Below are positions 1-8,509 of a DNA stretch of 64,000 nt, piece by piece. A program made the translations under genes and the position numbers. The notes beneath the pieces are model-generated. The model worked only from the letters and a program-made list of their open reading frames with translations. It ran no database searches and had not been told where the DNA came from. Numbering within the stretch: position 1 is the stretch's first letter; each line of letters starts with the position of its first letter. Source of the stretch: Herbaspirillum sp. CF444 (GTDB lineage: Bacteria > Pseudomonadota > Gammaproteobacteria > Burkholderiales > Burkholderiaceae_D); the NCBI RefSeq assembly GCF_000282135.1, contig NZ_AKJW01000018.1, forward strand, positions 186,001 to 250,000, in the 5' to 3' direction.

Positions 1-585
1 GAGATCGAGTTCACCGTCGGCCTGACTCAGTTCGAGCCGTGCAGAAGCAGCGGCAACGCGCGCCCGAGTTTCTTCGACCGGCGAGATCTTGCCGGCCGTG
101 ACGCGGCGGCCGGTGGCGTCGGCTGCGCTACGGGCAAGGTCGGCGGATTCCTGCGCCAGGCGCCGGCGTTCCTGTGCCGTCAGTACGGCGAAGAACGCAG
201 AGGTAGCGGCGATGCGGATTTCGTCGCGCCTGATCGCCAGTTCGATACGGGCGGCGTCGCGTGACCGTTCGGCGGCGCCGATGCGGGCATCGCGCTTGCC
301 GCCGAGTTCGATCGGCTGATTGAGCTGGATGGTCGTGGTGCGCGTGCTTTTGCGCGTGTCTTCCATCAGCGTCGACAGTTCGGGATTGGGGCGTGCGCCG
401 GCTTGCAGGACCGCGGCGTCAACCGCTTCGAGTTCGTGCCGGGCGGAGGACAGTTCAGGGTTGTTGTCGAGCGCGAGCGCGACGGCGTTGCTTAGCGTGA
501 GGGGCGTTGCCGCCTCCTGCGCATGCGTGTAGGCAGGACAGGCGAGCAGAAGCGCCAGTCCCAGCGGATAGAAACGGGTGTACAT
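1..585 (-). CDS. czcC: CzcC-type outer membrane efflux protein (TolC family), 3' part outside window
   Basis: The minus-strand frame opens at an ATG at 585 and stays open to base 1, giving the first 195 residues; the C-terminal half lies left of the window. It starts with a cleavable signal sequence ending near ...YTHAQE. A TolC/OEP-type helical region follows, with the features LSNAVALALDNNPEL near residue 30 and QLNQPIELGGKRDARI near residue 90, typical of CzcC/CusC outer-membrane components of RND heavy-metal exporters. It would form the outer-membrane channel of a CzcCBA pump for Co, Zn or Cd. It follows a czcI-like gene with a 121-bp gap that holds a strong hairpin. The metal specificity is inferred from that neighbour, not seen directly. 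Confidence 0.85.
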   Translation of the reverse strand, partial: MYTRFYPLGLALLLACPAYTHAQEAATPLTLSNAVALALDNNPELSSARHELEAVDAAVLQAGARPNPELSTLMEDTRKSTRTTTIQLNQPIELGGKRDARIGAAERSRDAARIELAIRRDEIRIAATSAFFAVLTAQERRRLAQESADLARSAADATGRRVTAGKISPVEETRARVAAASARLELSQADGELDL

Positions 586-664
586 CGAATTCTCCGATTA
601 AAGGGAAGGAATTCGGCGAGCGCTCAGCAGTGGTGAGGTAAAGAGAAAGACGGCTCGCCGGCGC

Positions 665-707
665 AGAACCTGTTCAAGGTCTCGCAGCAAGACCTTGAGC
701 AGGTTCT
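665..707 (-). other. Intercistronic hairpin between czcI and czcC
   Basis: Two 18-base arms (665-682 and 690-707) are complementary with a single mismatch around a 7-base loop. The structure touches the czcI stop codon. No T-run follows on the minus strand, so it is not a classical terminator. RNA stabilisation or attenuation between czcI and czcC is an inference. Confidence 0.6.
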
Positions 708-1057
708 CAGGCGGTGAGTTTCCAGTCGGGCTCTTCGGGGGATTCTCCGATGTGGGAGAGATAGCGGGCAGGAGTTGATACGGTAAAGCGGTCTTTGTCA
801 GCGGCGGCGGGCGCCCAGGTCACGAGCGGATTCAGCGGCTTGCTGCAGGAAAAATGGCAAAAGCTGCAATCGGCGTCGTCGCCTTCGCTCAGTTTTTTTT
901 CCGGAGTCTGGTCCTGCTTGCTGCCGGCATCGGCTTCATGGTGACCGAGATGCTGCGTGCTGCTTTCAGTTTCATGCTGGCAATACGACGCGACCGCCGC
1001 CCAGGAGAACTGGAACGGCAGGAGCAGCAGCAGGAAAATGATCAGGTAGCGTCGCAT
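707..1057 (-). CDS. czcI: CzcI-like metal-resistance protein
   Basis: This is a 116-residue secreted or membrane-anchored protein. It has an N-terminal signal segment (MRRYLIIFLLLLLPFQFSWA) and a His/Cys-rich centre: CQHE near residue 27, HLGHHE near 37 and CSFCHFSC near 64. That layout matches CzcI, the small periplasmic protein found ahead of czcCBA in Burkholderiales and thought to modulate czc expression or bind metal. It is followed directly on the same strand by the czcC-type gene, so the two look like the start of a czcICBA operon. Family membership is recognised from composition and context; its precise molecular role is not well established. Confidence 0.78.
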   Translation of the reverse strand: MRRYLIIFLLLLLPFQFSWAAVASYCQHETESSTQHLGHHEADAGSKQDQTPEKKLSEGDDADCSFCHFSCSKPLNPLVTWAPAAADKDRFTVSTPARYLSHIGESPEEPDWKLTA

Positions 1058-1336
1058 GGCGCGGCAATTATAGCCGTACTTGTCGAGAGGGTGCTCAAAT
1101 ATGAATGACTCCTGAACGAAGCATTTATTTTTGATGAGTAAATAGAAAATTCGCGATTAAAAGAATGGATTTCAATCTCTTACAACTGCGTCGTCAACAC
1201 GCGCCGTCAGGACATCGTTGTTGGTCCAGTCCTTGGGAGCGGAGCTGTGCAAGGCAGAGGATGTCTCTCAGGCAAGGCGTCGATTGCAGACTTTCCCGGG
1301 TCGATCGACATGTTAGTTATTTTTCGAAGGTAAATC

Positions 1337-1588
1337 ATGCATTACATTTTGATGTTTATCGTTGGTATTGTCGTTGGCGCGATTGCTCGCCTTGTTGTTC
1401 CGGGGAGCGAGCATTTCGGCATCTTGCTGACCGGAGTGTTGGGTATCGTCGGTTCGGTCGTCGGCGGCCTGATCGCCCGTCTGTTCAGCAAGCCTGTCGA
1501 TGGGGCGTTCTTCCATCCGGCAGGCTTGATCCTGTCGGTGATCGGTGCGGTGGTGGTTCTGCTGGCCTATAACCACTTTCTCCGTTGA
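1337..1588 (+). CDS. GlsB/YeaQ/YmgE family stress-response membrane protein
   Basis: This is a complete 83-residue, very hydrophobic protein. It has three glycine-rich membrane segments (about residues 2-20, 27-48 and 60-80) and the family signature around GIVVGAIARLVVPG and GVLGIVGSVVGGLIARLF. The family was once called transglycosylase-associated protein; members are small inner-membrane proteins induced in stress or stationary phase, with no proven enzymatic role. A good ribosome site (GAAGG) lies a few bases before the ATG. It is monocistronic and ends at the bidirectional terminator shared with the facing MFS gene. Confidence 0.85.
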   Translation: MHYILMFIVGIVVGAIARLVVPGSEHFGILLTGVLGIVGSVVGGLIARLFSKPVDGAFFHPAGLILSVIGAVVVLLAYNHFLR

Positions 1589-1627
1589 TGCGTTATTGAT
1601 GGCGCTGTTGTTTCCGGCCGCGTGACG

Positions 1628-1664
1628 AAAAACGCCCCCGGGCAAAATTGCCAGGGGGCGTTTT
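1628..1664. terminator. Bidirectional rho-independent terminator
   Basis: The stem AACGCCCCC/GGGGGCGTT is flanked by an A-run on the left and a T-run on the right. It sits between the plus-strand YeaQ-like gene and the minus-strand MFS gene, which converge here, so it can end both transcripts. Confidence 0.85.
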
Positions 1665-1688
1665 CATTGATGCGTCGGCAGGGCTGTT

Positions 1689-2849
1689 TTATGCCAGCGC
1701 TCTCGCAGCGCGACGGTCCAGCAGCGCCGAGGTCAGCACGGTCAGAAAACCCAGCACCGATACGCTTGCGCCCAGCAGCGGCAAATCGGTGAGCGGCAAG
1801 CCTGCAGAAATCGCCAGGCCGCCCAGCCATGCACCCGTCGCATTCCCTACATTGAAGGCGCCCTGGTTGAGCGTCGACGCCAGGTTCGGCGCATCCTTGG
1901 CCTTGTCCAGCACGCGGATCTGCGCCGCCGGCACGACGGCGAACGAAAAAGCGCCCCAGATGAACATGGTGATCAGCGTCGGCAATTGATAATGGCTGCT
2001 CCACGAAAACTGGACCAGGATCAGCGCGATGCAGACGAACATCGAAAAGAGCACCGGCATCAGGCGCCAGTCCGCCAGACGTCCGCCGATCAGGCCGCCG
2101 ACCGTGATGCCGGCGCCGAACAGCAGCAGCACCCAGCTTTCTTCGTGCGCGGTGAAGCCGGTGACGTCGAGCAGGATGTAAGCGATGTAGGTCAACACGC
2201 TGAACATGCTGACCGAGGCCAGCGTGCTGGTCAGCAGCGCCAGTTGCACTTGCGGATGGACGATGGCGCGGAATTCCTTGAAGATGCTGCCGCCTTGCAT
2301 GGCGATCTTTTTCGGCAGGCAGACCCACAGCATGATGACGGCGGCCAGGCCGATCAGCGTGATCGCGCCGAAGGTCGAGCGCCAGCCGGCGGCGTGACCC
2401 AGTGCGGTGCCGAAGGGCACGCCGAGAATGTTGGCGACGGTCAGGCCGGTGAACATCAGCGCCACGGCTTGCGCGCGCTTCTCGCGCGGCACCAGTTCGG
2501 CGGCGACCACGGCGCCGATGCCGAAGAATGCAGCGTGACAGAATGCCGTCACCACGCGCGCCACCATCAGGAAGTTGTAGTTGGGCGCAATCGCGCACAG
2601 CACGTTGCCGAGAATGAACAGGCACATCAGGCCGACCAGCGCGCGCTTGCGCTGCCATTTTGCGGTGAGGATCGCCAGCACCGGCGCGCCGGCCGCCACG
2701 CCGAGCGCATAGCCGGACACCAGCATGCCGGCCGCCGGAGCGGAAACGCCGAGATCGCGCGCGACATCAGGCAACAGCCCCATGATCACGAATTCTGTAG
2801 TACCGATGCCGAAGGCGGCAACGGCGAGGGCGAAGAGGGGCCAATGCAT
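1689..2849 (-). CDS. MFS transporter (DHA1, AraJ-like)
   Basis: This is a complete 386-residue major facilitator protein. It begins MHWPLFALAVAAFGIGTTEF, with the TTEFVIMGLLPDVA first-helix signature of AraJ/YdhP/PbuE-type drug:H+ antiporters. The A-motif-like loop is replaced by ILTAKWQRKRAL after helix 2, and about twelve hydrophobic segments are visible. The ATG at 2849 is preferred because AGGA lies 7-9 bases before it; the frame continues 50 residues upstream, but that stretch is basic low-complexity and unlike the family. Substrate is unknown; members export sugars, purines or drugs. It lies 228 bp downstream of dgoD on the same strand, so co-transcription is possible but not shown. Confidence 0.85.
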   Translation of the reverse strand: MHWPLFALAVAAFGIGTTEFVIMGLLPDVARDLGVSAPAAGMLVSGYALGVAAGAPVLAILTAKWQRKRALVGLMCLFILGNVLCAIAPNYNFLMVARVVTAFCHAAFFGIGAVVAAELVPREKRAQAVALMFTGLTVANILGVPFGTALGHAAGWRSTFGAITLIGLAAVIMLWVCLPKKIAMQGGSIFKEFRAIVHPQVQLALLTSTLASVSMFSVLTYIAYILLDVTGFTAHEESWVLLLFGAGITVGGLIGGRLADWRLMPVLFSMFVCIALILVQFSWSSHYQLPTLITMFIWGAFSFAVVPAAQIRVLDKAKDAPNLASTLNQGAFNVGNATGAWLGGLAISAGLPLTDLPLLGASVSVLGFLTVLTSALLDRRAARALA

Positions 2850-2930
2850 GATGAATCCTGTGGAGTTGCTGCGGAGGAGAAACGCTATTTTACTTGGCAA
2901 ACGTTTTTTCAGTGCGGCGAACGCCGCTGG

Positions 2931-2950
2931 GTCCTGACGTTCGTCAGGAC
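2931..2950. repeat. Short perfect palindrome between dgoD and the MFS gene
   Basis: GTCCTGACG and CGTCAGGAC are separated by TT, a perfect 9-bp inverted repeat in the 228-bp gap (2850-3077). It has no T-run on the minus strand and a T-run only some 15 bases later on the plus strand. It may be an operator for the MFS gene or a weak transcript-end structure. Nothing else was identified in the gap. Confidence 0.4.
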
Positions 2951-3077
2951 GACGACGTTTTTTCGATTTCAGATTGCGTCGTCGCGTCGCAGAAATCAAA
3001 AATGCCGTCGTCCCGGCGCACGCTGGGGGACCCAGTGTCGTGAAGGCGGTTGGTGCTACATCAGGGAATGGTTTTTC

Positions 3078-4226
3078 TCACCACTCTGCGAAGCTGCCGT
3101 CCTTATGTCGCCAGATCGGATTGCGCCAGCGATGCCCCACTTCCGCGCGCTGCTTCACATACTCTTCATTGATCTCGATGCCCAGTCCCGGGCCGTTCGG
3201 AATTGTCACATAGCCATCCTTGTAGCTGAATACTTCCGGCTTGGTGACGTAGTCGAGCAAGTCGTTGCTTTCGTTGTAATGGATGCCCAGGCTTTGCTCC
3301 TGGATGAAGGCGTTGTACGAAATCGCATCGACCTGCAGGCAGGCCGCCAGCGCAATCGGTCCGAGCGGGCAATGCAGCGCCAGCGCGACGTCGTAGGCTT
3401 CGGCCATGGTGGCGATCTTGCGCGTTTCGGTGATGCCGCCGGCGTGCGAGACGTCGGGCTGGATGATGTCGACATAGCCTTCGCTGAGGATGCGCTTGAA
3501 ATCCCAGCGTGAATACAGGCGCTCGCCCAGCGCGATCGGCGTGGCGGTCAGATGGGCGATTTCCTTCAGGGCTTCGTAGTTTTCGCTGAGCACCGGTTCT
3601 TCGATGAACATCAGCTTGTACGGCTCCAGTTCCTTGATCAGGACCTTGGCCATCGGCTTGTGCACGCGGCCGTGGAAGTCGACGCCGATGCCGATGTTGG
3701 GGCCGACGGCGTCGCGCACGGCGGCGACGTTGGCCAGCGTCGCTTCGATCTTGTCCCAGGTGTCGATGAATTGCAGTTCTTCGGTGCCGTTCATCTTGAC
3801 GGCGGTGAAGCCGCGCGCCACCGCATCCTCGGCGGCCTTGGCCGTGTCGGCCGGGCGATCGCCGCCGATCCACGAATACACGCGGATGCTGTCGCGCACC
3901 GGACCGCCCAGCAATTCGCTGACCGGAACGCCGAGCGCCTTGCCCTTGATGTCCCACAAGGCCTGGTCGATGCCTGCCAGCGCGCTCATGTGGATGGCGC
4001 CGCCGCGGTAGAAGCCGCCGCGATAGAGGACGGTCCAGTGGTCTTCGATGTGGCGCGGATCCTTGCCGATCAGGTAGTCGGCAAGTTCTTCGACGGCGGC
4101 GGCGACGCTGTGGGCGCGGCCTTCGACGACCGGTTCGCCCCAGCCGACGATGCCTTCGTCGGTTTCGATCTTCAGGAAGCACCAGCGCGGTGGAACGATA
4201 AAGGTGGTCAGTTTGGTGATTTTCAT
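3078..4226 (-). CDS. dgoD: D-galactonate dehydratase
   Basis: The protein is 382 residues, the same length as Escherichia coli DgoD, and collinear with it. It removes water from D-galactonate to give 2-keto-3-deoxy-D-galactonate in the DeLey-Doudoroff route. It is an enolase-superfamily (mandelate racemase group) protein: metal ligands D183, E209 and E235 and catalytic H185 and H285 are all present (DFHGR, FIEEPV, GERLYSR, HCPLGP). The C-terminus [11 protein letters not shown] also matches the family. A ribosome site (GGAGA on a TCTCTCCG complement) precedes the ATG. It is the last gene of the epimerase-dgoK-dgoA-dgoD run; a 104-bp gap with a hairpin separates it from dgoA. Confidence 0.96.
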   Translation of the reverse strand: MKITKLTTFIVPPRWCFLKIETDEGIVGWGEPVVEGRAHSVAAAVEELADYLIGKDPRHIEDHWTVLYRGGFYRGGAIHMSALAGIDQALWDIKGKALGVPVSELLGGPVRDSIRVYSWIGGDRPADTAKAAEDAVARGFTAVKMNGTEELQFIDTWDKIEATLANVAAVRDAVGPNIGIGVDFHGRVHKPMAKVLIKELEPYKLMFIEEPVLSENYEALKEIAHLTATPIALGERLYSRWDFKRILSEGYVDIIQPDVSHAGGITETRKIATMAEAYDVALALHCPLGPIALAACLQVDAISYNAFIQEQSLGIHYNESNDLLDYVTKPEVFSYKDGYVTIPNGPGLGIEINEEYVKQRAEVGHRWRNPIWRHKDGSFAEW

Positions 4227-4254
4227 CGGAGAGATATCCGTTTCTCTGGGTAGC

Positions 4255-4279
4255 GTCCTGCCATGATCGATGGCAGGAC
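4255..4279 (-). other. Hairpin between dgoA and dgoD
   Basis: Two perfect 10-base arms (GTCCTGCCAT/ATGGCAGGAC) enclose a 5-base loop in the 104-bp spacer. It lacks a following T-run, so a processing or stability role for the polycistronic RNA is more likely than termination. This is inference. Confidence 0.45.
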
Positions 4280-4330
4280 TGGTTAAATGCTTGGCCGGCT
4301 CCGGCTGTTGCGGCGGCGGCTGTTATCTGT

Positions 4331-4978
4331 TTACTTCACGCTGGCTGCCGCGCGGGTTTGCCAGGCGCTGACGAAGGCCTTGGCGTTTTCGCCGACGGCC
4401 GCAGCCGTCAGGCCCGGCTTGTACAGCGCCGATCCGAGGCCGAAGCCGGACGCGCCGGCATCGATGAAGACCGAGACGCTGCTCGGCAGGATGCCGCCCA
4501 CCGGCAGCAATGCCACCGATGCCGGGATGACCGCGCGCCAGGCCTTGACGACATGCGGTCCGAGTTGCTCGGCCGGAAACATCTTCAGCACGTCGGCGCC
4601 TGCCGCCAGCGCGGCAAAGGCTTCGGTGACCGTCGCCACGCCCGGCGCGCAGCACAGTCCGGCTTCCTTGGCGGCGGCGATGACGCGCGCGTCGCTGTGC
4701 GGCATGACGATCAGTTCGCCGCCGGCCTCCCTGACTTCCAAGACGGCTTCGGGACTGAGCACGGTGCCCGCGCCGATGACGCAATCTGCAGGCAGCGTGC
4801 GGCGCAGGGTGGCGATGCTTTGCAAGGGCTCCGGCGAATTGAGCGGCACTTCGATGATGCGGAAACCGGCTTCATATAAGGCGCTGCCGATGGCTTCGAC
4901 TTCGTCGGGACGCACGCCGCGCAGGATGGCGATCAGGCCGCAATCTCTGAGCGCGTGTTGGAAAAGATTCTTCAGCAT
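4331..4978 (-). CDS. dgoA: 2-dehydro-3-deoxy-6-phosphogalactonate aldolase
   Basis: This is a 215-residue class I KDPG/KDPGal aldolase. It cleaves 2-keto-3-deoxy-6-phosphogalactonate to pyruvate and glyceraldehyde 3-phosphate. Family landmarks are LIAILRGV near residue 15, IIEVPLNSP (E43, general acid/base), IGAGTVL near 68, APGVATVTEAF, and VLKMFPAEQLGP with Schiff-base lysine K132. The phosphate-binding GGI and GLGS segments follow. The ATG at 4978 is chosen because AGGAAAA lies about 7 bases before it; a TTG eight codons upstream has no ribosome site. It lies 30 bp downstream of dgoK on the same strand and should be co-transcribed with it. Confidence 0.94.
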   Translation of the reverse strand: MLKNLFQHALRDCGLIAILRGVRPDEVEAIGSALYEAGFRIIEVPLNSPEPLQSIATLRRTLPADCVIGAGTVLSPEAVLEVREAGGELIVMPHSDARVIAAAKEAGLCCAPGVATVTEAFAALAAGADVLKMFPAEQLGPHVVKAWRAVIPASVALLPVGGILPSSVSVFIDAGASGFGLGSALYKPGLTAAAVGENAKAFVSAWQTRAAASVK

Positions 4979-5008
4979 GGTTCGGTTTTCCTGGTGACGC
5001 AATGATGG

Positions 5009-5998
5009 TCAGGCAATCAGGCCGGCGTGCCGGGCAAGTTTCCACAGACCGTGTTCGGTGGCCGCGGGAGCGATCTCGACCTGCGTGACGCCGTACAGCG
5101 CCAGCACCTGGAGATAGCGCCGGCACAGCATGTCGTCGCCGATCAGGGCGACGCGCGCATGCAGCCGGCCATCGGCCAATGCCAGCAGCGCGGCGATTTC
5201 GTGGCCGATCAGCAGGCCCGACAAATAATCGGCCTGGGCGCGCGGCGACAGTTCGCCGGTCAGGCCCAGCGTGCGGCTGCTGAAGATGTTCGACAGCATG
5301 CCGGCGCGGCCGTCGACCGTTTTCGCCACGCCTGCGCCGCGCAGGAAGGCCGCATCGTCAGGCGCGCCGTCGCGTTGCATGGTGCGGCCGAGGATGGTGT
5401 GGTTGGACAGCGCGGCATACATTTCGCCGGTCATGAAGGTGTCGAAATGCGTGATGCGACGCGCATGCACATGTACCCATTTTGAATGCGTGCCGGGCAG
5501 GCCGATCAGCAACTCGTCGACTTGCAACTGGTCGATGATGCCGGCGACCTGCGTCTCCTCGCCGCGGATCACGTTGGGCAGGGCCGAGCGTTGCAGCAGG
5601 CCCGGCACGATGTGCAACGGCGCGCCGAGGCCGCTGTCGACGGTGGTCAGCGTCTTGCCGATATCGCCGACGGCCAGCGGCACGTCCACATACGGCGCTT
5701 CGCGCCAGCCTTGTTTGCTGCCGACCATGCCGGCGGCGATCAGCGGCGTGCCGGGAGCCTCGCGCAGCCAGTCGCCGCAAGCGGCTTGCAGCGCGCGCCG
5801 GAAGCCGGCGTCGGCGCTGTCGTCGATGGTAGTGTCCGCGCCGCTTTCTGCGGGCGGCAGATTCATGATGCCCCAAGGCAGCGCGCGTCTGTCGACGACC
5901 TTGCCCTGTTTATCGAAACGATAGGCGCGCAGGGACGACGTGCCCCAGTCGAGCGCGATCAGGCCGGTGGATGAAGGTGTTTGCATTGCTTGTGTCAT
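5009..5998 (-). CDS. dgoK: 2-dehydro-3-deoxygalactonokinase
   Basis: This is a 329-residue sugar-acid kinase that phosphorylates 2-keto-3-deoxy-D-galactonate at C6 with ATP. The N-terminal phosphate-binding loop LIALDWGTSSLRAYRFD (from about residue 13) and the segments GMVGSKQGW, RGEETQ and LPGTHSKWV are characteristic of the DgoK family. The frame stays open 121 codons upstream through the aldose epimerase gene, but the kinase homology starts just after the ATG at 5998. That ATG lies 2 bp after the epimerase stop, with AAGGTGA about 13 bases before it. The tight spacing on both sides supports translational coupling in an epimerase-dgoK-dgoA-dgoD operon. Confidence 0.94.
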   Translation of the reverse strand: MTQAMQTPSSTGLIALDWGTSSLRAYRFDKQGKVVDRRALPWGIMNLPPAESGADTTIDDSADAGFRRALQAACGDWLREAPGTPLIAAGMVGSKQGWREAPYVDVPLAVGDIGKTLTTVDSGLGAPLHIVPGLLQRSALPNVIRGEETQVAGIIDQLQVDELLIGLPGTHSKWVHVHARRITHFDTFMTGEMYAALSNHTILGRTMQRDGAPDDAAFLRGAGVAKTVDGRAGMLSNIFSSRTLGLTGELSPRAQADYLSGLLIGHEIAALLALADGRLHARVALIGDDMLCRRYLQVLALYGVTQVEIAPAATEHGLWKLARHAGLIA

Positions 5999-6000
5999 GT

Positions 6001-6930
6001 TCAGAGTTCGTTCACCTTGAAATGCGTGAGCAGTCGCATCGAAGCGCCGGGTTGCAGGTCGACCAGGCCGGGACGGCCCGGCATGTGGAAGGCATCGATG
6101 GGATGCGTGATCGGTTCCAGGCAAAAATAGTCGAGGCCGGGCGGGCGATACATCAGGCTGTAGCCGTTGCAGTCTTCCATGCGCATCTCGATGCGCAGGC
6201 CGCGATCGGGATAGTCGATGCGGGAGACGCCGTCCCAGCCGGTGAAACAATTGTCGATCAGCGGGCCGTCGAAAGGAAAATCCACGGCCGCCAACCGGTT
6301 GTAGTCGAAGGTCGCCGGGAAGTCTTGCGTATGTTCGGTCGGAATCGGATCGGCGCCGCACAGCCAGACGCCGTCGGCGCGCGATTGCAACCGCGTCGCT
6401 GCATTGCGCGGAAAGTAGGGATGCAGGCCGAGGCCGAAGGGCAGTTCATCGGCGCCGCGATTGGTGACTTGCAGGTCGATTTCCAGTCCGTCGTCATGCA
6501 GGGTCAGCGTCTGCGTCGCGGAATAAGTGTAGGGATCGCCGTCGTATTGTTCCGAATTCAGCGTCAGCACCACGCTGTTGTCGGTATAGGCCTCGGCTTG
6601 CCATGCCTGCAGCCAGCCGTCGCCATGGATCGGGTAGTTTTCGCCGGCACGGTTTTGCAGCACCGGATAGTGCATGCCCTTGTGCATGAAGCCGCCTTCG
6701 CTGATGCGGTTGGACCAGGGCACCAGCGGAAAACACGCCGTCGTATAGAGATCGCTGCTGCCCGCCCAAGGACGAAACAGCGGCGTCCATTGCCCGCGCC
6801 ACTGCAGATCCCAGGCCGCGACGCTTGCTCCCAGCGTCGGCAGGACGCTCAGGCGCTGCCGCCCGGATTGCAGGGTGAGCGTCTCAATGGCTGACGCGCC
6901 GCCGCGCTGCGGTGCTGGAGATGTGGTCAT
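6001..6930 (-). CDS. Aldose 1-epimerase (mutarotase)
   Basis: This is a 309-residue galactose-mutarotase-like protein that interconverts alpha and beta anomers of free hexoses or pentoses. Catalytic residues can be placed: H102 in NYPIHGDGW, H170 in GLGLHPYF and E272 in FCLEPITHP. ACFPLVPWSNRI near residue 65 is also typical of this bacterial subfamily (COG2017). It is the first gene of the dgo operon, which suggests it supplies the anomer used by the sugar 1-dehydrogenase. The galactose dehydrogenase itself is not in this operon. It faces the ytfQ gene across a 436-bp divergent promoter region. Confidence 0.9.
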   Translation of the reverse strand: MTTSPAPQRGGASAIETLTLQSGRQRLSVLPTLGASVAAWDLQWRGQWTPLFRPWAGSSDLYTTACFPLVPWSNRISEGGFMHKGMHYPVLQNRAGENYPIHGDGWLQAWQAEAYTDNSVVLTLNSEQYDGDPYTYSATQTLTLHDDGLEIDLQVTNRGADELPFGLGLHPYFPRNAATRLQSRADGVWLCGADPIPTEHTQDFPATFDYNRLAAVDFPFDGPLIDNCFTGWDGVSRIDYPDRGLRIEMRMEDCNGYSLMYRPPGLDYFCLEPITHPIDAFHMPGRPGLVDLQPGASMRLLTHFKVNEL

Positions 6931-7366
6931 GGCGTCTCGGTTGCTTGTCTCGATTATCGGGGCGGATGCTGTGCGGTCTGCTCCGCTTGGGGCCTTGTCA
7001 GGCCGAATAAAAACAGGGCCGATCCTAACATCGGCTACCGATGCGGAATAATGAAATATTTATAAAGATCGATATCAAAAATGATCTGGATTTCAGCATT
7101 CCGTCACGGATGTAGTGAGATAAAACATCATGCCTGTTTCGGTATCGGAAAGCATTAAAAATTCATTGGATAGATATTTCTCACGCTCCTAATATTGATC
7201 GGCACATTGCGCAGGATGCAAGGTCCTGGCGAATACGCAAAGAAGTGGAAACAGGTCGTAAAAACAAATGGGCGGCCTGCAAAGAGCACGCACCAATCCA
7301 TAACAAAAGAATCAGTACTGTGGATCTGTCATGCAGATCCGTGATTCAACATACCGGAGACAAGCA
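6931..7366. promoter_or_regulatory. Divergent promoter region between the dgo operon and ytfQRT-yjfF
   Basis: This 436-bp gap has no convincing gene. It is markedly AT-rich between about 7000 and 7200, unlike its surroundings. The stretch TCATTGGATAGATATTTC at 7163-7180 resembles motifs at 12328 and 21891 in front of the chvE operon and the LysR/porin pair. A possible plus-strand promoter is TTGGAT at 7167 with TAATAT 18 bases later. These features fit joint control by the GguR-like regulator encoded at 20885, which is an inference. Confidence 0.5.
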
Positions 7367-8338
7367 ATGAAAATGACACGCAGAACACTATTGGGCGCCG
7401 CAATCTGCATGGGGCTGGGCTGGGGCGTGATGTCCTCCGCCATGTCCGCGGACAAACCGCTGACGATGGGCTTTTCGCAAGTGGGCGCCGAAAGCGAATG
7501 GCGCACCGCCAATACCGTTTCGATCAAGGATGCCGCCAAGAAGGCCGGCGTCAACCTGAAGTTCGCCGATGCGCAGCAAAAGCAGGAGAACCAGGTCAAG
7601 GCGATCCGCTCCTTCATCGCGCAAAAGGTCGACGTGATCGCCTTCTCGCCGGTGGTGGAGTCGGGCTGGGATACCGTCCTGCGCGAAGCCAAGGCCGCCA
7701 AGATCCCGGTGATCCTGACTGACCGCGCCGTCAACGTGACCGACAAGTCGCTGTACGTGACCTTCATCGGTTCCGATTTCGTCGAAGAAGGCCGCCGCGC
7801 CGCGCGCTGGCTGCTGGAGCGCGCCAAGACCATGCCGGCCGGCGACATCAACATCGTCGAACTGCAAGGCACCGTCGGTTCGGCCCCGGCAATCGACCGC
7901 AAGGCAGGCTTCGAACAAGAGATCAAAGCCAATCCGAACCTGAAGATCATCCGCTCGCAAACCGGCGACTTCACCCGCGCCAAGGGCAAGGAAGTCATGG
8001 AAGCTTTCCTCAAGGCCGACGGCAAGAAGATCAACGTGCTCTACGCGCATAACGACGACATGGCCATCGGCGCCATCCAGGCCATCGAAGAAGCCGGCCT
8101 GAAACCGGGCAAGGACATCCTTGTGATCTCCATCGACGGCGTGAAGGGCGCGTTTGAAGCCATGATGGCCGGCAAGCTCAACGTCACCGTCGAGTGCAGC
8201 CCGCTGCTCGGACCGCAATTGATGTCGATCGCCAAGGATGTGAAGGCAGGCAAGGAAGTGCCGAAGCGCATCACGACGGAAGAAAGCGTATTTCCTGCGG
8301 AAGTGGCCGCCAAGGAATTTCCTAATCGTAAATATTGA
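7367..8338 (+). CDS. ytfQ: Sugar ABC transporter periplasmic binding protein (YtfQ type)
   Basis: This is a 323-residue periplasmic-binding protein collinear with E. coli YtfQ, which binds galactofuranose and other galactose forms. Diagnostic blocks are TMGFSQVGAESEWR, DAQQKQENQVKAIRSF, ELQGTVGSAPAIDRK and the near-identical KIIRSQTGDFTRAKGKEVMEAF. The export signal TRRTLLGAA resembles a twin-arginine motif, unusual for this family and worth a look. The ATG at 7367 is chosen over one 12 codons upstream because GGAGA lies 6 bases before it. It heads a four-gene transporter operon, with a hairpin plus T-run separating it from the ATPase gene. Confidence 0.92.
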   Translation: MKMTRRTLLGAAICMGLGWGVMSSAMSADKPLTMGFSQVGAESEWRTANTVSIKDAAKKAGVNLKFADAQQKQENQVKAIRSFIAQKVDVIAFSPVVESGWDTVLREAKAAKIPVILTDRAVNVTDKSLYVTFIGSDFVEEGRRAARWLLERAKTMPAGDINIVELQGTVGSAPAIDRKAGFEQEIKANPNLKIIRSQTGDFTRAKGKEVMEAFLKADGKKINVLYAHNDDMAIGAIQAIEEAGLKPGKDILVISIDGVKGAFEAMMAGKLNVTVECSPLLGPQLMSIAKDVKAGKEVPKRITTEESVFPAEVAAKEFPNRKY

Positions 8339-8459
8339 TCCGCGGTGATTCAGGGACTACTCTGAATCAGTGCTGATCGTATCGCCGGGGGCGGCGACGC
8401 TCCCGGTTGTTCTCCTCCTCTGGAGTATCCCCCTGGGCCTTCATTAAAAAAGGCTTTAC

Positions 8460-8498
8460 GCGGCGGGCTCAGGCTCTGGGCCCGCCGCCTTTTCTTTT
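8460..8498 (+). terminator. Terminator/attenuator between ytfQ and ytfR
   Basis: Arms GCGGCGGGC (8460-8468) and GCCCGCCGC (8480-8488) pair perfectly around an 11-base loop and are followed by CTTTTCTTTT. It is a rho-independent terminator by form. It lies only 12 bp ahead of the ATPase start, so partial readthrough would make much more binding protein than ATPase and permease. Confidence 0.75.
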
Positions 8499-8509
8499 CT
8501 GGAACAGCC

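Noticed and set aside
1986-3512. A 508-codon plus-strand frame across the MFS and dgoD genes
   Set aside because: It is Gln/His/Asp-rich antisense sequence of two confirmed minus-strand genes.
5999-6361. 121 extra N-terminal residues on DgoK
   Set aside because: They lie inside the epimerase gene in another frame and are Arg-rich; the DgoK P-loop starts just after 5998.
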